Shown here one piece after another: positions 41,695 to 48,988 of a stretch of 64,000 bases of DNA. Each line of letters begins with the position of its first letter. Position 1 is the stretch's first letter. Origin of the DNA: JANPPS01 sp043758105 (GTDB taxonomy: Bacteria > Pseudomonadota > Alphaproteobacteria > Acetobacterales > Acetobacteraceae); contig JAYVOF010000248.1 in the NCBI GenBank assembly GCA_043758105.1, positions 1 through 64,000 of the forward strand, written 5' to 3'. The translations under genes were made by a program, and so were the position numbers. The notes beneath the pieces were generated by a model. That model worked only from the letters and a program-made list of their open reading frames with translations. It was not told the origin of the DNA and made no database searches.

Positions 41695-42360
41695 ATGGAC
41701 CAAAACCACAATGAGCTCGAACTTTTCCAGGACCTGACGATCTTCGGCGCGCCGGAACAGCTGGACGCGACAAAGTCAGCAATCCTTTCGGCCGCCCGCA
41801 ACGGGTCTGCGGCAGGATGGTCGGTTGCCCTAGATGATCAGCTGCGCCGAATCAGGTCCGTCGATGACGTGATCGCTCTGGAACGAGCCGGCGACGACGT
41901 GGCTGAGGCCGCGAGCCTTTTCATGATGCGGCGCGGCAACCGCTACGATTTGACTAACATCGTGCCATTGAAAACGGGGCGGTTGGGCCGTTCGCGTTAC
42001 AATGCCATCTTGCAAGACTTCATCTCCAATATCGCTGAACCCGTGGCCATAGAGACGGGTGTCAGCGTTAAAAAGTCACCGCAGACCAAGACCATGGAGG
42101 AAAGCCTGGGGCTTGAGGTTGCGCGGGCGCTCCGGCAATTCTCGGCCAATGCCAATAAGGCGACAGGCTCGTTATACCCGCTCGATCGTCATCGCTGGTA
42201 TGATTTTATCATCTCTTCGCGCGATCGGCACATCGACACGGATACCCTCGGGCGCTGGTTACTGATGTTAGGCTGGCCTGAGGACAGCCTTCACGACCTC
42301 ACCACTGAATTCGAATTTGGGCGCGGTCTCCTGCAGCACTATAGTACAGCTGATCACTGA
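41695..42360 (+). CDS. Unrecognised 221-aa protein, first gene of a PIN-containing pair
   Basis: I cannot assign a family. It is soluble and mixed charged, with no signal peptide or membrane segment. A helical N-terminal half (MDQNHNELELFQDLTIFG ... RSVDDVIALERAGDDVAEAASLFMMRRGNRYDLTN) is followed by a basic SVKKSPQTKTMEESLGLEVARALRQF region and an aromatic tail (HRWYDFIISSRDRH ... RWLLMLGWPEDSL). ATG 41695 follows a GTGAGG site. Base composition is visibly less GC-rich than the efflux genes before it. It precedes a PIN-like nuclease gene by 27 bp, so it could be an antitoxin, specificity or regulatory partner. Confidence 0.6.
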   Translation: MDQNHNELELFQDLTIFGAPEQLDATKSAILSAARNGSAAGWSVALDDQLRRIRSVDDVIALERAGDDVAEAASLFMMRRGNRYDLTNIVPLKTGRLGRSRYNAILQDFISNIAEPVAIETGVSVKKSPQTKTMEESLGLEVARALRQFSANANKATGSLYPLDRHRWYDFIISSRDRHIDTDTLGRWLLMLGWPEDSLHDLTTEFEFGRGLLQHYSTADH

Positions 42361-42387
42361 TTCGCCTAACGCGGGCAGAGCTAAGTC

Positions 42388-43053
42388 TTGATAGAGCGCC
42401 CACATCTCTGCATCGATACTTGCTCCATCCTCGACATCATGCGCGACATTAACCGGAAAGTTGCGAATGCTACGGATCGTAGGCGGGCGCTCGAGCTGAT
42501 CGACGCCATGAAGGTTGGTCGGCTCGTGGGTTGCATGGCCGATCGAGTGGAGCATGAGTTTTACGAAAATGTTGCCGCCGTCCTGGCCGAGACTGAACAA
42601 GGTCTGGCTCGGCTGCGGAAGCAGTTGGTCATTGCCAACGAAATCGTCGGGCTATTCGGTCCGCCAAGCCAGGTGCCGTTGGACCACTTTGATGGCCACG
42701 CAGTCAGGACGCGCGGCGTGGCTGAAACCTTGATGCGGCTCGCCACTCGCGTGTCTGCAAGCCACGATGTCGCCGGTCGGGCTGTTGCGCGAGTCCGCGC
42801 CAATGCTGCTCCGTCAACCAAAGGTAAGCAGTCCATCAAGGATTGCGTGGTGATTGAAACCTACTTCGATCACGTTCGCCAACTACGCGAGGCGGGTGAT
42901 GACGCGAAGGTGGTGTTCCTTTCTTCAAACCGCGAGGACTATTGCGAAGAAGGCAGCCTCACCCTGCGCGCACCACTGAAAGCCGAATTCATCGCGCTCG
43001 GGATGGAGTTTTGGCCCAACTTTGGAGCCGCCAAGCACGCACTCGGCCTGTAG
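42388..43053 (+). CDS. PIN-like domain nuclease
   Basis: A 221-aa protein with PIN-fold landmarks: CIDTCSILDIMRD at residues 8-20 (first Asp), a middle acidic region DRVEHEFYENVAAV, then STKGKQSIKDCVVIETY (KDCxxxE, second acidic cluster) and VVFLSSNREDYCEEG (the S-x-N-x-x-D-(F/Y) motif of large PIN domains). It is longer than VapC and resembles DUF4935-type PIN proteins. TTG 42388 is the only start before the first motif because an in-frame stop lies just upstream. Probably an RNA-cleaving effector paired with the gene before it. Confidence 0.7.
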   Translation: MIERPHLCIDTCSILDIMRDINRKVANATDRRRALELIDAMKVGRLVGCMADRVEHEFYENVAAVLAETEQGLARLRKQLVIANEIVGLFGPPSQVPLDHFDGHAVRTRGVAETLMRLATRVSASHDVAGRAVARVRANAAPSTKGKQSIKDCVVIETYFDHVRQLREAGDDAKVVFLSSNREDYCEEGSLTLRAPLKAEFIALGMEFWPNFGAAKHALGL

Positions 43054-43058
43054 GCCAT

Positions 43059-43757
43059 CTACCACTTCCCAAGGTCGAGCCGGCGCAGAAAATGGGCGGC
43101 CGAGGGCACGAGCACCCCGCCCGCGCGCGCCACCTCACCCGGTAAATCCGCGGCCGGGGCGATCAGCAGCCGGTCGTATTCGCCGTGCCGGGCCATCCGG
43201 TGCGCGGCGTGGATGGCCTCGGCACCTCGCCGCGTGTCCATCTGCACCCCTAAATCCAGCACGCCGCTCGGATGCTGCACCAGGCAGAGTGGGCGGAGGC
43301 GATGCACATCGGCCGCGGACAGGCCGAGTTCCTCACCGAGTTCCGCCAGCAGCGCCAACCGCCAATCCGCCCCGTCCGCCGTCGCGGCCCCCGCATCGAC
43401 GCTGCCCGCTGGCGGCAACTGCCACAAGCCCGGCTGATACACCGACCCAGGCTCCCGCCGTGCCGCGACGACGCCATCCGGGCTGCACAGCGCGCCGCAG
43501 ACCGCGAGCGCCCGGACCTGCAGCAACGGGAACAGCGCCGGTTCAGTGATTTGCGCCAGCAGACGGCGGTATTCGGTCCAGTGCCCCTCGATGACCCTGG
43601 ACGTGATGCGATCGGCGCAAAACACCTGGCCGTTGAACAGCGGCCGCGCCTGCAATGCCCGCTCCCAATGCACGCCGACCCTGGCCTCCAGCGCCGGAGA
43701 CAAGGGCGGCATCGGGCGGGTAATCAGGAGCCGAAGGGCCGGATCGACATCGAACAC
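43059..43757 (-). CDS. NUDIX-like hydrolase
   Basis: A 232-aa protein with a central NUDIX-like domain: LWQLPPAGSVDAGAATADGADWRLALLAELGEELGL. The box is recognisable, but the usual Arg of R-E-U-x-E-E is Ala, and the segment between Gly and Glu is lengthened. Activity is therefore not certain. An N-terminal region of about 90 residues has no known domain. It converges on the PIN-like gene with only 5 bp between the stops. Confidence 0.7.
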   Translation of the reverse strand: MFDVDPALRLLITRPMPPLSPALEARVGVHWERALQARPLFNGQVFCADRITSRVIEGHWTEYRRLLAQITEPALFPLLQVRALAVCGALCSPDGVVAARREPGSVYQPGLWQLPPAGSVDAGAATADGADWRLALLAELGEELGLSAADVHRLRPLCLVQHPSGVLDLGVQMDTRRGAEAIHAAHRMARHGEYDRLLIAPAADLPGEVARAGGVLVPSAAHFLRRLDLGKW

Positions 43758-43770
43758 CGGCCACGTGGCG

Positions 43771-44292
43771 TCAGTGCTGGGGAACGAAATGCTCGCTCAC
43801 TTCGGCCGCGACCACGCCCGCCTTGGTGATGATCGTCCGGTTTAGCATCGAGCCGTCGTCCTGCAGATACCACCATTGCTCCATCGTGACGTTCTTCAGC
43901 GCATTGCCGGGCTGCAGTGCTAGGGTCCAGCGCCAGTGAAATGCCCGTCCGGAAGCCTCCCCGGTGGCAGTGCCAACCATGTCGTTGGCCGTCGCTTCGA
44001 ACCTGCCGGGGCTCGTGCGGCGCATGTGCCAGGTGCGCGTTTGCGCCGGGTCGGTGCCGATATGCAGCGTTTGGGTCATGCGGAGGCCGTCCGAACCCTC
44101 GGCCTGCCCGGCGCAATCGGTTGTGACGATGTGGGTGGGCGCGCCGAACGGGTTTTCCATGACCCCCCATGACGTCACGTGTCCGGTGAAGAACCGCACC
44201 GGGTCGAACGCGGGTCCGCCGAAAGAATCTAAAGGCAAGGGTTCAGAACATCCTGCCACCAGCAGAACGAGAGGTAGTGCCCACCGCATCAT
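43771..44292 (-). CDS. DUF3833 family lipoprotein
   Basis: A protein of about 173 aa with an N-terminal lipoprotein signal (MMRWALPLVLLVAGCSEP; lipobox VAGC). The body is typical of DUF3833 (FFTGHVTSWGVMENPFG ... FEATANDMVGTATGEASGRAFHWRWTL ... NVTMEQWWYLQDDGSMLNRTIITKAGVVAAEVSEHF). Anchored to a membrane facing the periplasm; function unknown. ATG at 44292 or 44289; an upstream in-frame start at 44316 would spoil the signal peptide. It ends 13 bp before the NUDIX-like gene start. Confidence 0.88.
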   Translation of the reverse strand: MMRWALPLVLLVAGCSEPLPLDSFGGPAFDPVRFFTGHVTSWGVMENPFGAPTHIVTTDCAGQAEGSDGLRMTQTLHIGTDPAQTRTWHMRRTSPGRFEATANDMVGTATGEASGRAFHWRWTLALQPGNALKNVTMEQWWYLQDDGSMLNRTIITKAGVVAAEVSEHFVPQH

Positions 44293-44411
44293 TGTCCCCG
44301 ATTCGAGCCGTTCCACAACGTAAGCCTAGCGGGTCTTTTCACCGGGGGAGCCAGCATTGTAAACTGCCCGGCACCAGGTCGGGCACCCCGCGTGCTGACG
44401 AAGGGGCCGGC

Positions 44412-44984
44412 CTAGGACGTCGGTCCGGATTTATCCCCAGAAGCATCCGTGACCATGCCGGGGACGGTCCTGGTGGCGGTCGCGGCACCGGCCGAGGTTT
44501 CGGGGTGGAGCGCGTTGGCGCTGGTGTAGTCATAGCCCGCCTGACGCCACTGCTCGAGTTTGGCGTCGAAATCGATCGGATGGGTATTTTGCAGCACGCC
44601 AATGATGCGTGCGCGGTTGGCGGTCTGGGCCGGGTTCACCACCACGATGGCATGTCCCTGCGCCAATGCGTGAGCGTAGGCTCGATTGTCTTTGTGAGGC
44701 GCGAACAGGCTGGCGATGTCGCCCAAAATTCCCCTATCGGGTGGATCGGCCGCGGTCACCGGCACTGTAATGGTGGGGGTGGGGGGAGGGGAGTTCCGAT
44801 CGATCACCTGGACCGCCGCCTGATCCACGCCGGCCGCTAGCAGCGCGTTTTCCGCCGCATGGGCGTGCGCCACGCTGTCATAGAGCGCGATGAGCGGATT
44901 GTCCTTGAGTTTGGGATCACCGCGTTGCGTATCATGGCCCGCCTGGGCGTAACCCGAAATGTCGGCCCGCGATTTATCGGTCAT
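44412..44984 (-). CDS. Soluble stress-type protein of unknown function
   Basis: A 190-aa protein. Its N-terminal half (LIALYDSVAHAHAAENALLAAGVDQAAVQVIDR) resembles the Gsp17M/YflT-like general stress fold, and a second unit (HALAQGHAIVVVNPAQTANRARIIGVL) suggests an internal repeat. The linker (PPPTPTITVPVTAAD) is Pro/Thr-rich, and the C-terminal tail is Ala/Thr/Ser-rich and likely disordered. Single gene, no operon. Role in stress is a guess from the fold resemblance. Confidence 0.6.
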   Translation of the reverse strand: MTDKSRADISGYAQAGHDTQRGDPKLKDNPLIALYDSVAHAHAAENALLAAGVDQAAVQVIDRNSPPPTPTITVPVTAADPPDRGILGDIASLFAPHKDNRAYAHALAQGHAIVVVNPAQTANRARIIGVLQNTHPIDFDAKLEQWRQAGYDYTSANALHPETSAGAATATRTVPGMVTDASGDKSGPTS

Positions 44985-45078
44985 GGATTCTTCCTCCGGG
45001 GAAAGACTACGCTCCGGCAGGCCGGTGTAAACACTATGACGGGCGGGCGGCCTAGAAGTTCATCCAGTGACGGAAAAT

Positions 45079-45792
45079 TTAAGGTTCGGCGGACGCGATT
45101 TCGTTAATGAGCTTGCGGGTCATGGCGTCGCCAAAGTCGGCGAACTCCCGCACCTCGATCACGAACGCGCCGGGGCCGCCGATGACGTTCTGGCGATACC
45201 ATTCCGGCAGCCCGCCCGGCGGTTGCACGTGGGCGAAGGTGTAGCTGACTGGGTGCTCGTTGATGATCGCCAGGCCGTTGATGGTGACCCCGGACGTGAC
45301 CGCGTCATCCCGGGCCGCCGTCACGTCACGGCCGGCATTGTTGGTGCCGTCCCCGGCCACGTCGATGACCCGGCGGGTGGCATCATAGCCGCTTTCGGCC
45401 AGCATCTGCATGGCGTGGTCGATGCCGGCGCTGATACTGGTGCGGCCCCAGAACGACCGCGGCGCGGCCGTGAGTTGATCGGTGAAGGCGCGGGCGGTGG
45501 CGGCGTCGCGCACGATCTGCCAGTCCAGCACGGTTTGCACCTCGTAGGCACCCGCGAACTCGACATAGGACACGGCGATCCTGCCGGCCGCGCCGGTGCG
45601 GATGGCCGCCAGCACGCGCGGGTCGTTGAATGCGGCGGCATATCCCTGTTTTTGCATCGTGAATTCGGCCTCGTCCACGCTGCGGGAGACGTCGGAGACC
45701 AGCACGAGGGTCAGATCCACCGCCTCGGCCGCATGGGCCGTGCCGAAATGGGCCACGCCGGATAGTAGGAGCAGGAGGAGTGCGATGCGCAT
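45079..45792 (-). CDS. DUF1194 (von Willebrand factor A-like) exported protein
   Basis: A 237-aa protein with a signal peptide (MRIALLLLLLSGVAHFGTAHA) and a VWA-like fold starting at VDLTLVLVSDVSRSVDEAEF. The MIDAS DVSRS motif and IDVAGDGTNNAG are visible. DUF1194 proteins are secreted or periplasmic and common in alphaproteobacteria; no enzyme function is known. Single gene. Confidence 0.88.
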   Translation of the reverse strand: MRIALLLLLLSGVAHFGTAHAAEAVDLTLVLVSDVSRSVDEAEFTMQKQGYAAAFNDPRVLAAIRTGAAGRIAVSYVEFAGAYEVQTVLDWQIVRDAATARAFTDQLTAAPRSFWGRTSISAGIDHAMQMLAESGYDATRRVIDVAGDGTNNAGRDVTAARDDAVTSGVTINGLAIINEHPVSYTFAHVQPPGGLPEWYRQNVIGGPGAFVIEVREFADFGDAMTRKLINEIASAEP

Positions 45793-45832
45793 GCCTCATG
45801 CTGATCCAAGGCAGCGCCCCGCCTCAAGCAAA

Positions 45833-46471
45833 TTATTGGCTGGCCCAGATGATACGGTGCATCCAGGCAACCTCCGTCAGGTCGAAGCTGCGGTCCCGGT
45901 GCGCGGGATTGAGGCTTTTGAGCTCGATCCGCTTGGCCGACCGCCGGGCCAGCTGTTTGGCCATGACCTCGCCCTCCATGGTCCGGGCCACCACGCGGTC
46001 GCCGCGGCGGATCGGGGCGGCGGGGGAGACGACGACCATGTCGCCATCGCGGAACACCGGCTCCATACTGTCGCCGGAGATTTCCAGCGCGTAGGCGTGC
46101 AGGTCACCGACCTCGGGCAGGCTCACCTCGTCCCAGCTGCCGCCGACCGGGAAGCCGCCATCGTCGAAAAATCCCTCACCACCGGCCTGGGCCAGGCCCA
46201 GCAGCGGGATCCGGCGCGGGGGGCGGCTGGCGGGCGTGGCGCGGATACCGGTGACCAGCGCCGTAAAGTTTTCGAGGCTGGCCCCGGTCGCGTCCAGGAC
46301 CTTGGCCAGGCTCTCCGTGCTCGGCCAGCGGGCGCGCCCGTCAGGCATGCGGCGCTTGCTGGGATTGAACGTGGTGGCGTCCAAACCCGACCGCTTGGCC
46401 AGGCCGGAGGCCGATAGTCCATATTCTGCGGCGAGCGTGTCGAGGGCGCGCCAGATATCGTCATGTTTCAT
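45833..46471 (-). CDS. S24-family (LexA/CI-like) self-cleaving repressor
   Basis: A 212-aa regulator. The N-terminal helix-turn-helix (LSASGLAKRSGLDATTFNPSKR) is followed by a C-terminal S24 peptidase domain. The Ala-Gly cleavage site is AQAGGEG (96-97), catalytic Ser135 in GDSMEP, and Lys172 in VMAKQL. This is a phage-repressor-type protein rather than the standard LexA. It is divergent from the SOS-box gene at 46615 and shares a 143-bp intergenic region, so it may repress it and itself and be cleaved upon RecA activation. Confidence 0.9.
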   Translation of the reverse strand: MKHDDIWRALDTLAAEYGLSASGLAKRSGLDATTFNPSKRRMPDGRARWPSTESLAKVLDATGASLENFTALVTGIRATPASRPPRRIPLLGLAQAGGEGFFDDGGFPVGGSWDEVSLPEVGDLHAYALEISGDSMEPVFRDGDMVVVSPAAPIRRGDRVVARTMEGEVMAKQLARRSAKRIELKSLNPAHRDRSFDLTEVAWMHRIIWASQ

Positions 46472-46522
46472 CAGGGATGTCCCCGTTGGGCGGCTGAAAA
46501 CGTGTCACGAATCGCATCTTGG

Positions 46523-46553
46523 CTAGGAATTGACACCAATGCAACTAGGAATT
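46523..46553. promoter_or_regulatory. Direct-repeat candidate operator for the S24 repressor
   Basis: CTAGGAATT occurs twice (46523-46531 and 46545-46553), with starts 22 bp apart, two helical turns. An inverted half (TCCTAG) follows at 46573-46578. The repeats lie in the divergent intergenic region and are a likely repressor binding site. Confidence 0.5.
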
Positions 46554-46589
46554 TGCGCCTGAAATAACTTGATCCTAGACACGGAAAAT

Positions 46590-46604
46590 GTTCCTATGAT
46601 GTTC
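46590..46604 (+). promoter_or_regulatory. SOS (LexA) box of alphaproteobacterial type
   Basis: GTTC (46590-46593), seven bases, GTTC (46601-46604) matches the alphaproteobacterial LexA operator GTTC-N7-GTTC exactly. It overlaps a TATGAT -10-like element (46595-46600) and ends 10 bp before the ATG at 46615. This strongly suggests DNA-damage control of that gene. Confidence 0.75.
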
Positions 46605-46614
46605 TCAGCCGGAG

Positions 46615-47007
46615 ATGCGCATCGTGTCCTGTTTTTGCCCCGTTACCCGTCCCATTCCCCGTCCCGTTATCAACCCCGTCCCACAGTTCGAATCGGCCGC
46701 TTCGGCCTGGTTTTGGACTTGCGACGTTTTGCGCATGAAAGAGGCGGGACGGGTGCCGCCGCCGGGGCCATGCCGGGTGGAAGATGTGATCAAGTGCCTG
46801 GACCGCCTCTACCGGCACCGGCGGATCGAGCTGCTGCATGTCCGGATCCTAAAGGATTGGGGCTGGCGCGGCCGCGCCCCCGACCCGGCGCTACCGCGGG
46901 AGCGCTGTGACGCGCGGCTCTGGCAGGAGGCGCTGCAGTGCCTGGACTGGCCGTTGCGGACCAGGGGATTGGTCGGCCTGGTGGCGGTTTTGGTTGATCC
47001 TAATTGA
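46615..47007 (+). CDS. Conserved alphaproteobacterial hypothetical protein under an SOS box
   Basis: A 130-aa protein. A Pro/Arg/Cys-containing N-terminus (CFCPVTRPIPRPVINPVPQFESAASAWFWT) is followed by EDVIKCLDRLYRHRRIELLHVRILKDWGWRGRAPDP and a C-terminal part RLWQEALQCLDWPLR. I recognise the pattern as a conserved hypothetical protein recurrent in this bacterial group, but no function is known. The ATG follows an SOS box by 10 bp, and the gene is divergent from the S24 repressor. A DNA-damage role is inferred. Confidence 0.8.
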   Translation: MRIVSCFCPVTRPIPRPVINPVPQFESAASAWFWTCDVLRMKEAGRVPPPGPCRVEDVIKCLDRLYRHRRIELLHVRILKDWGWRGRAPDPALPRERCDARLWQEALQCLDWPLRTRGLVGLVAVLVDPN

Positions 47008-47109
47008 CCCGTCACTGCCATCCACCGCTTGGTGGCGAAGCAATCCAGGGGCAACAAACCCGCCTGCCAAGCGGCTCGCGATGACGGTTTTCCGATCCGT
47101 AAATCCGGC

Positions 47110-47126
47110 GGGGAATGACATTCCCC
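47110..47126 (-). terminator. Perfect hairpin directly after the tRNA-Leu 3' end
   Basis: GGGGAATG-A-CATTCCCC is an 8-bp perfect inverted repeat directly next to the last tRNA base on the minus strand. It probably guides 3' processing or stops transcription. The rest of 47008-47126 has scattered REP-like GC motifs only. Confidence 0.6.
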
Positions 47127-47209
47127 TGCCCGCCGCCGGACTCGAACCGGCACGCCTGTTACGGCCTCGGATTTTAAGTCCGCTGCGTCTACCATTCCGC
47201 CAGGCGGGC
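47127..47209 (-). tRNA. tRNA-Leu(UAA)
   Basis: An 83-nt class II tRNA. Acceptor GCCCGCC/GGCGGGC, D-arm with GGAATGGTAGACGC, anticodon arm GCGGA-CTTAAAA-TCCGA with anticodon TAA, a variable arm GGCCGTAACAGGCGT, T-arm GCCGG-TTCGAGT-CCGGC, discriminator A. The CCA is not encoded, unlike the other two tRNAs here, so it is added by the CCA enzyme. Confidence 0.95.
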
Positions 47210-47225
47210 CAGCATACGTGTTTGG

Positions 47226-48149
47226 TCACGGACGTGCCCCCTGATTAGCAATCTCGGCGGCGATGTCCAGCGCCCGGCGGATCAACGTCTCGCTGGCCTC
47301 CGGCGTGCGGAAGGCGCTGTGGGCGGAGAGCGTCACATTTTCCAGCGTCGTCAACGGATGACGCGGCGGCACCGGCTCCTCGTCATACACGTCGAGCGCC
47401 GCGTGACCGAGCGTGCCAGCGCGCAAGGCGGCGATCATCGCGTCCGTATCCACCAGTGCCGCGCGGGCGGTGTTGACCAGGATGGCGCCGGGCCGCAACA
47501 GCGCAAGCCGCTCCGCGTTCAAGAAATGCCGGGTCTCGTCCGTCAATAATAGATGGAGCGACACGACGTGGCTGTCCGCCAGCAGCCGCTCGACCGGCAC
47601 GAATTCCACGCCCTCCGCCTGCCGGGCCGTGCGGTTCCACGCCAGCACGCGCATGCCGATCCCCCGGCCGAGCCGCGCCATCTCGGCGCCGATGCCGCCA
47701 TAGCCGATCAGCCCCAGCGTCTTCCCGCCGAGCTGCATCCCCTCGCGCCGCAGCCACCGCCCGGCCCGCATCTCCCGGTCCATCAGCGTAAGGCCCCGGG
47801 CCGCGGCCCACATCAGCGCCACCGCGTGCTCCGCCACCGCCGTATCGCCATACCCCTTGATGGTGTGGACGGTGATGCCGAGCGTGGCCAGCGCGTCCGG
47901 GTCCATGTAACTGCGGGCACCGGTGCCCAGAAACACCACGTGCCGCACGCTCGTGCACTGGCGCATCGCGTCCGTGGGGAGGAACGTGTGGTCATTCAGC
48001 ACGACGGTGACCCCCGCGAGCTTGGCGGGCAGCTCGGACGGGTCCACATGGGAGACGGCGTGGATGGTGACCGGCGGGTCGGTGTCCCGCTTGACCGCGT
48101 GGAACACGTCCGCCAAGGCGTCACTAGCATCGAGGAACAGGGTCGTCAT
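47226..48149 (-). CDS. D-isomer-specific 2-hydroxyacid dehydrogenase
   Basis: A 307-aa NAD(P)-dependent reductase of the D-2-hydroxyacid family. Rossmann motif GKTLGLIGYGGIGAEMARLG, Arg-type NTARAALVDTDAMIAAL, the Glu in DVYDEEPVP, and the catalytic His in TLSAHSAFRTPEA. Interconverts 2-ketoacids and D-2-hydroxyacids; specific substrate unknown. Its start is 40 bp from the start of the serine protease on the other strand. Confidence 0.92.
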   Translation of the reverse strand: MTTLFLDASDALADVFHAVKRDTDPPVTIHAVSHVDPSELPAKLAGVTVVLNDHTFLPTDAMRQCTSVRHVVFLGTGARSYMDPDALATLGITVHTIKGYGDTAVAEHAVALMWAAARGLTLMDREMRAGRWLRREGMQLGGKTLGLIGYGGIGAEMARLGRGIGMRVLAWNRTARQAEGVEFVPVERLLADSHVVSLHLLLTDETRHFLNAERLALLRPGAILVNTARAALVDTDAMIAALRAGTLGHAALDVYDEEPVPPRHPLTTLENVTLSAHSAFRTPEASETLIRRALDIAAEIANQGARP

Positions 48150-48189
48150 GCGGTCTCTCCACTCAGCCTATAGCCTAGCTGCGTGGCCG

Positions 48190-48984
48190 ATGATGGCGGC
48201 GTGCGCGCTGGCGATCAATGTCGCGCTGTGGCCCGGCATGGCCCAGGCGCAGCTGCGGGCGCGTCCGAATGAGCCGGCGCTACCGGGTAAGCCGCCGCCG
48301 TTGGGGATGCCCGAGGGCACCGCACCGGGCGCCCCTTCGGATACCGAGCGGCCGAATTCGAGCGGGACCGGGTTCGTGGTGGCGGATGGCCGGGTGCTGA
48401 CGAATAATCATGTGATCAACGAGTGCGGGCGGTTGGCGATCCGCACTTCCGCCGGGCAGCGGCTGCCAGCGCGCGTGGTGGCGACGGACCGGCAGCGGGA
48501 TTTGGCCTTGCTGACGGTGGCGCCCAGCGTCGGCCCGCCGCTCACGTTCCGGGACCGGCCGGAGGTCCGGCGGGGGGAGAGCGTGGTGACCTATGGCTTT
48601 CCGCTGTCCGGGCTATTGTCGTCGGGGCCGAGTCTCACCACCGGGGATCTGAGCGCGCTATCGGGCCTGCGTGATAATCCGGTCAATTTCCAGATCACCG
48701 CGCCGGTCAACCCGGGCAATTCCGGCGGGCCGTTGTTGGATAGCCAAGCGAACGTCATCGGCGTTGTAGTGTCGAAATTAAACGCCATGCGCACGGCCGA
48801 GATGACCGGGGGCGACATCCCGCAAAACGTCAATTTCGCGATAAAGGGGGCCGAGGCGCTGGCGTTTCTGCGCGAGCACGGCGTGCAGCCGAAGACGAGT
48901 GCCAGCGCCGGGCCGGACAAGCGGCCGCCGGAAATCGGCGACGTGGCGTTTCCGTCCACCGTCTATATCCAGTGCTATCGCTGA
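48190..48984 (+). CDS. Trypsin-like serine protease, exported
   Basis: About 264 aa with a signal peptide (MMAACALAINVALWPGMAQAQ) and a trypsin-fold protease: His in LTNNHVI, Asp in RQRDLALL, Ser in NPGNSGGPLLD. It has no PDZ domain, so it is a short DegP-like or Deg-type protease, probably periplasmic quality control. ATG 48190 (or 48193) is chosen because it starts the signal peptide; the frame is open further upstream. It ends 4 bp before the PBP gene. Confidence 0.85.
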   Translation: MMAACALAINVALWPGMAQAQLRARPNEPALPGKPPPLGMPEGTAPGAPSDTERPNSSGTGFVVADGRVLTNNHVINECGRLAIRTSAGQRLPARVVATDRQRDLALLTVAPSVGPPLTFRDRPEVRRGESVVTYGFPLSGLLSSGPSLTTGDLSALSGLRDNPVNFQITAPVNPGNSGGPLLDSQANVIGVVVSKLNAMRTAEMTGGDIPQNVNFAIKGAEALAFLREHGVQPKTSASAGPDKRPPEIGDVAFPSTVYIQCYR

Positions 48985-48988
48985 GTTG

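Noticed and set aside
46594..46839. Small minus-strand frame under the SOS-box gene
   Set aside because: The plus-strand gene is conserved in pattern and preceded by a regulatory box; the antisense frame is low quality.
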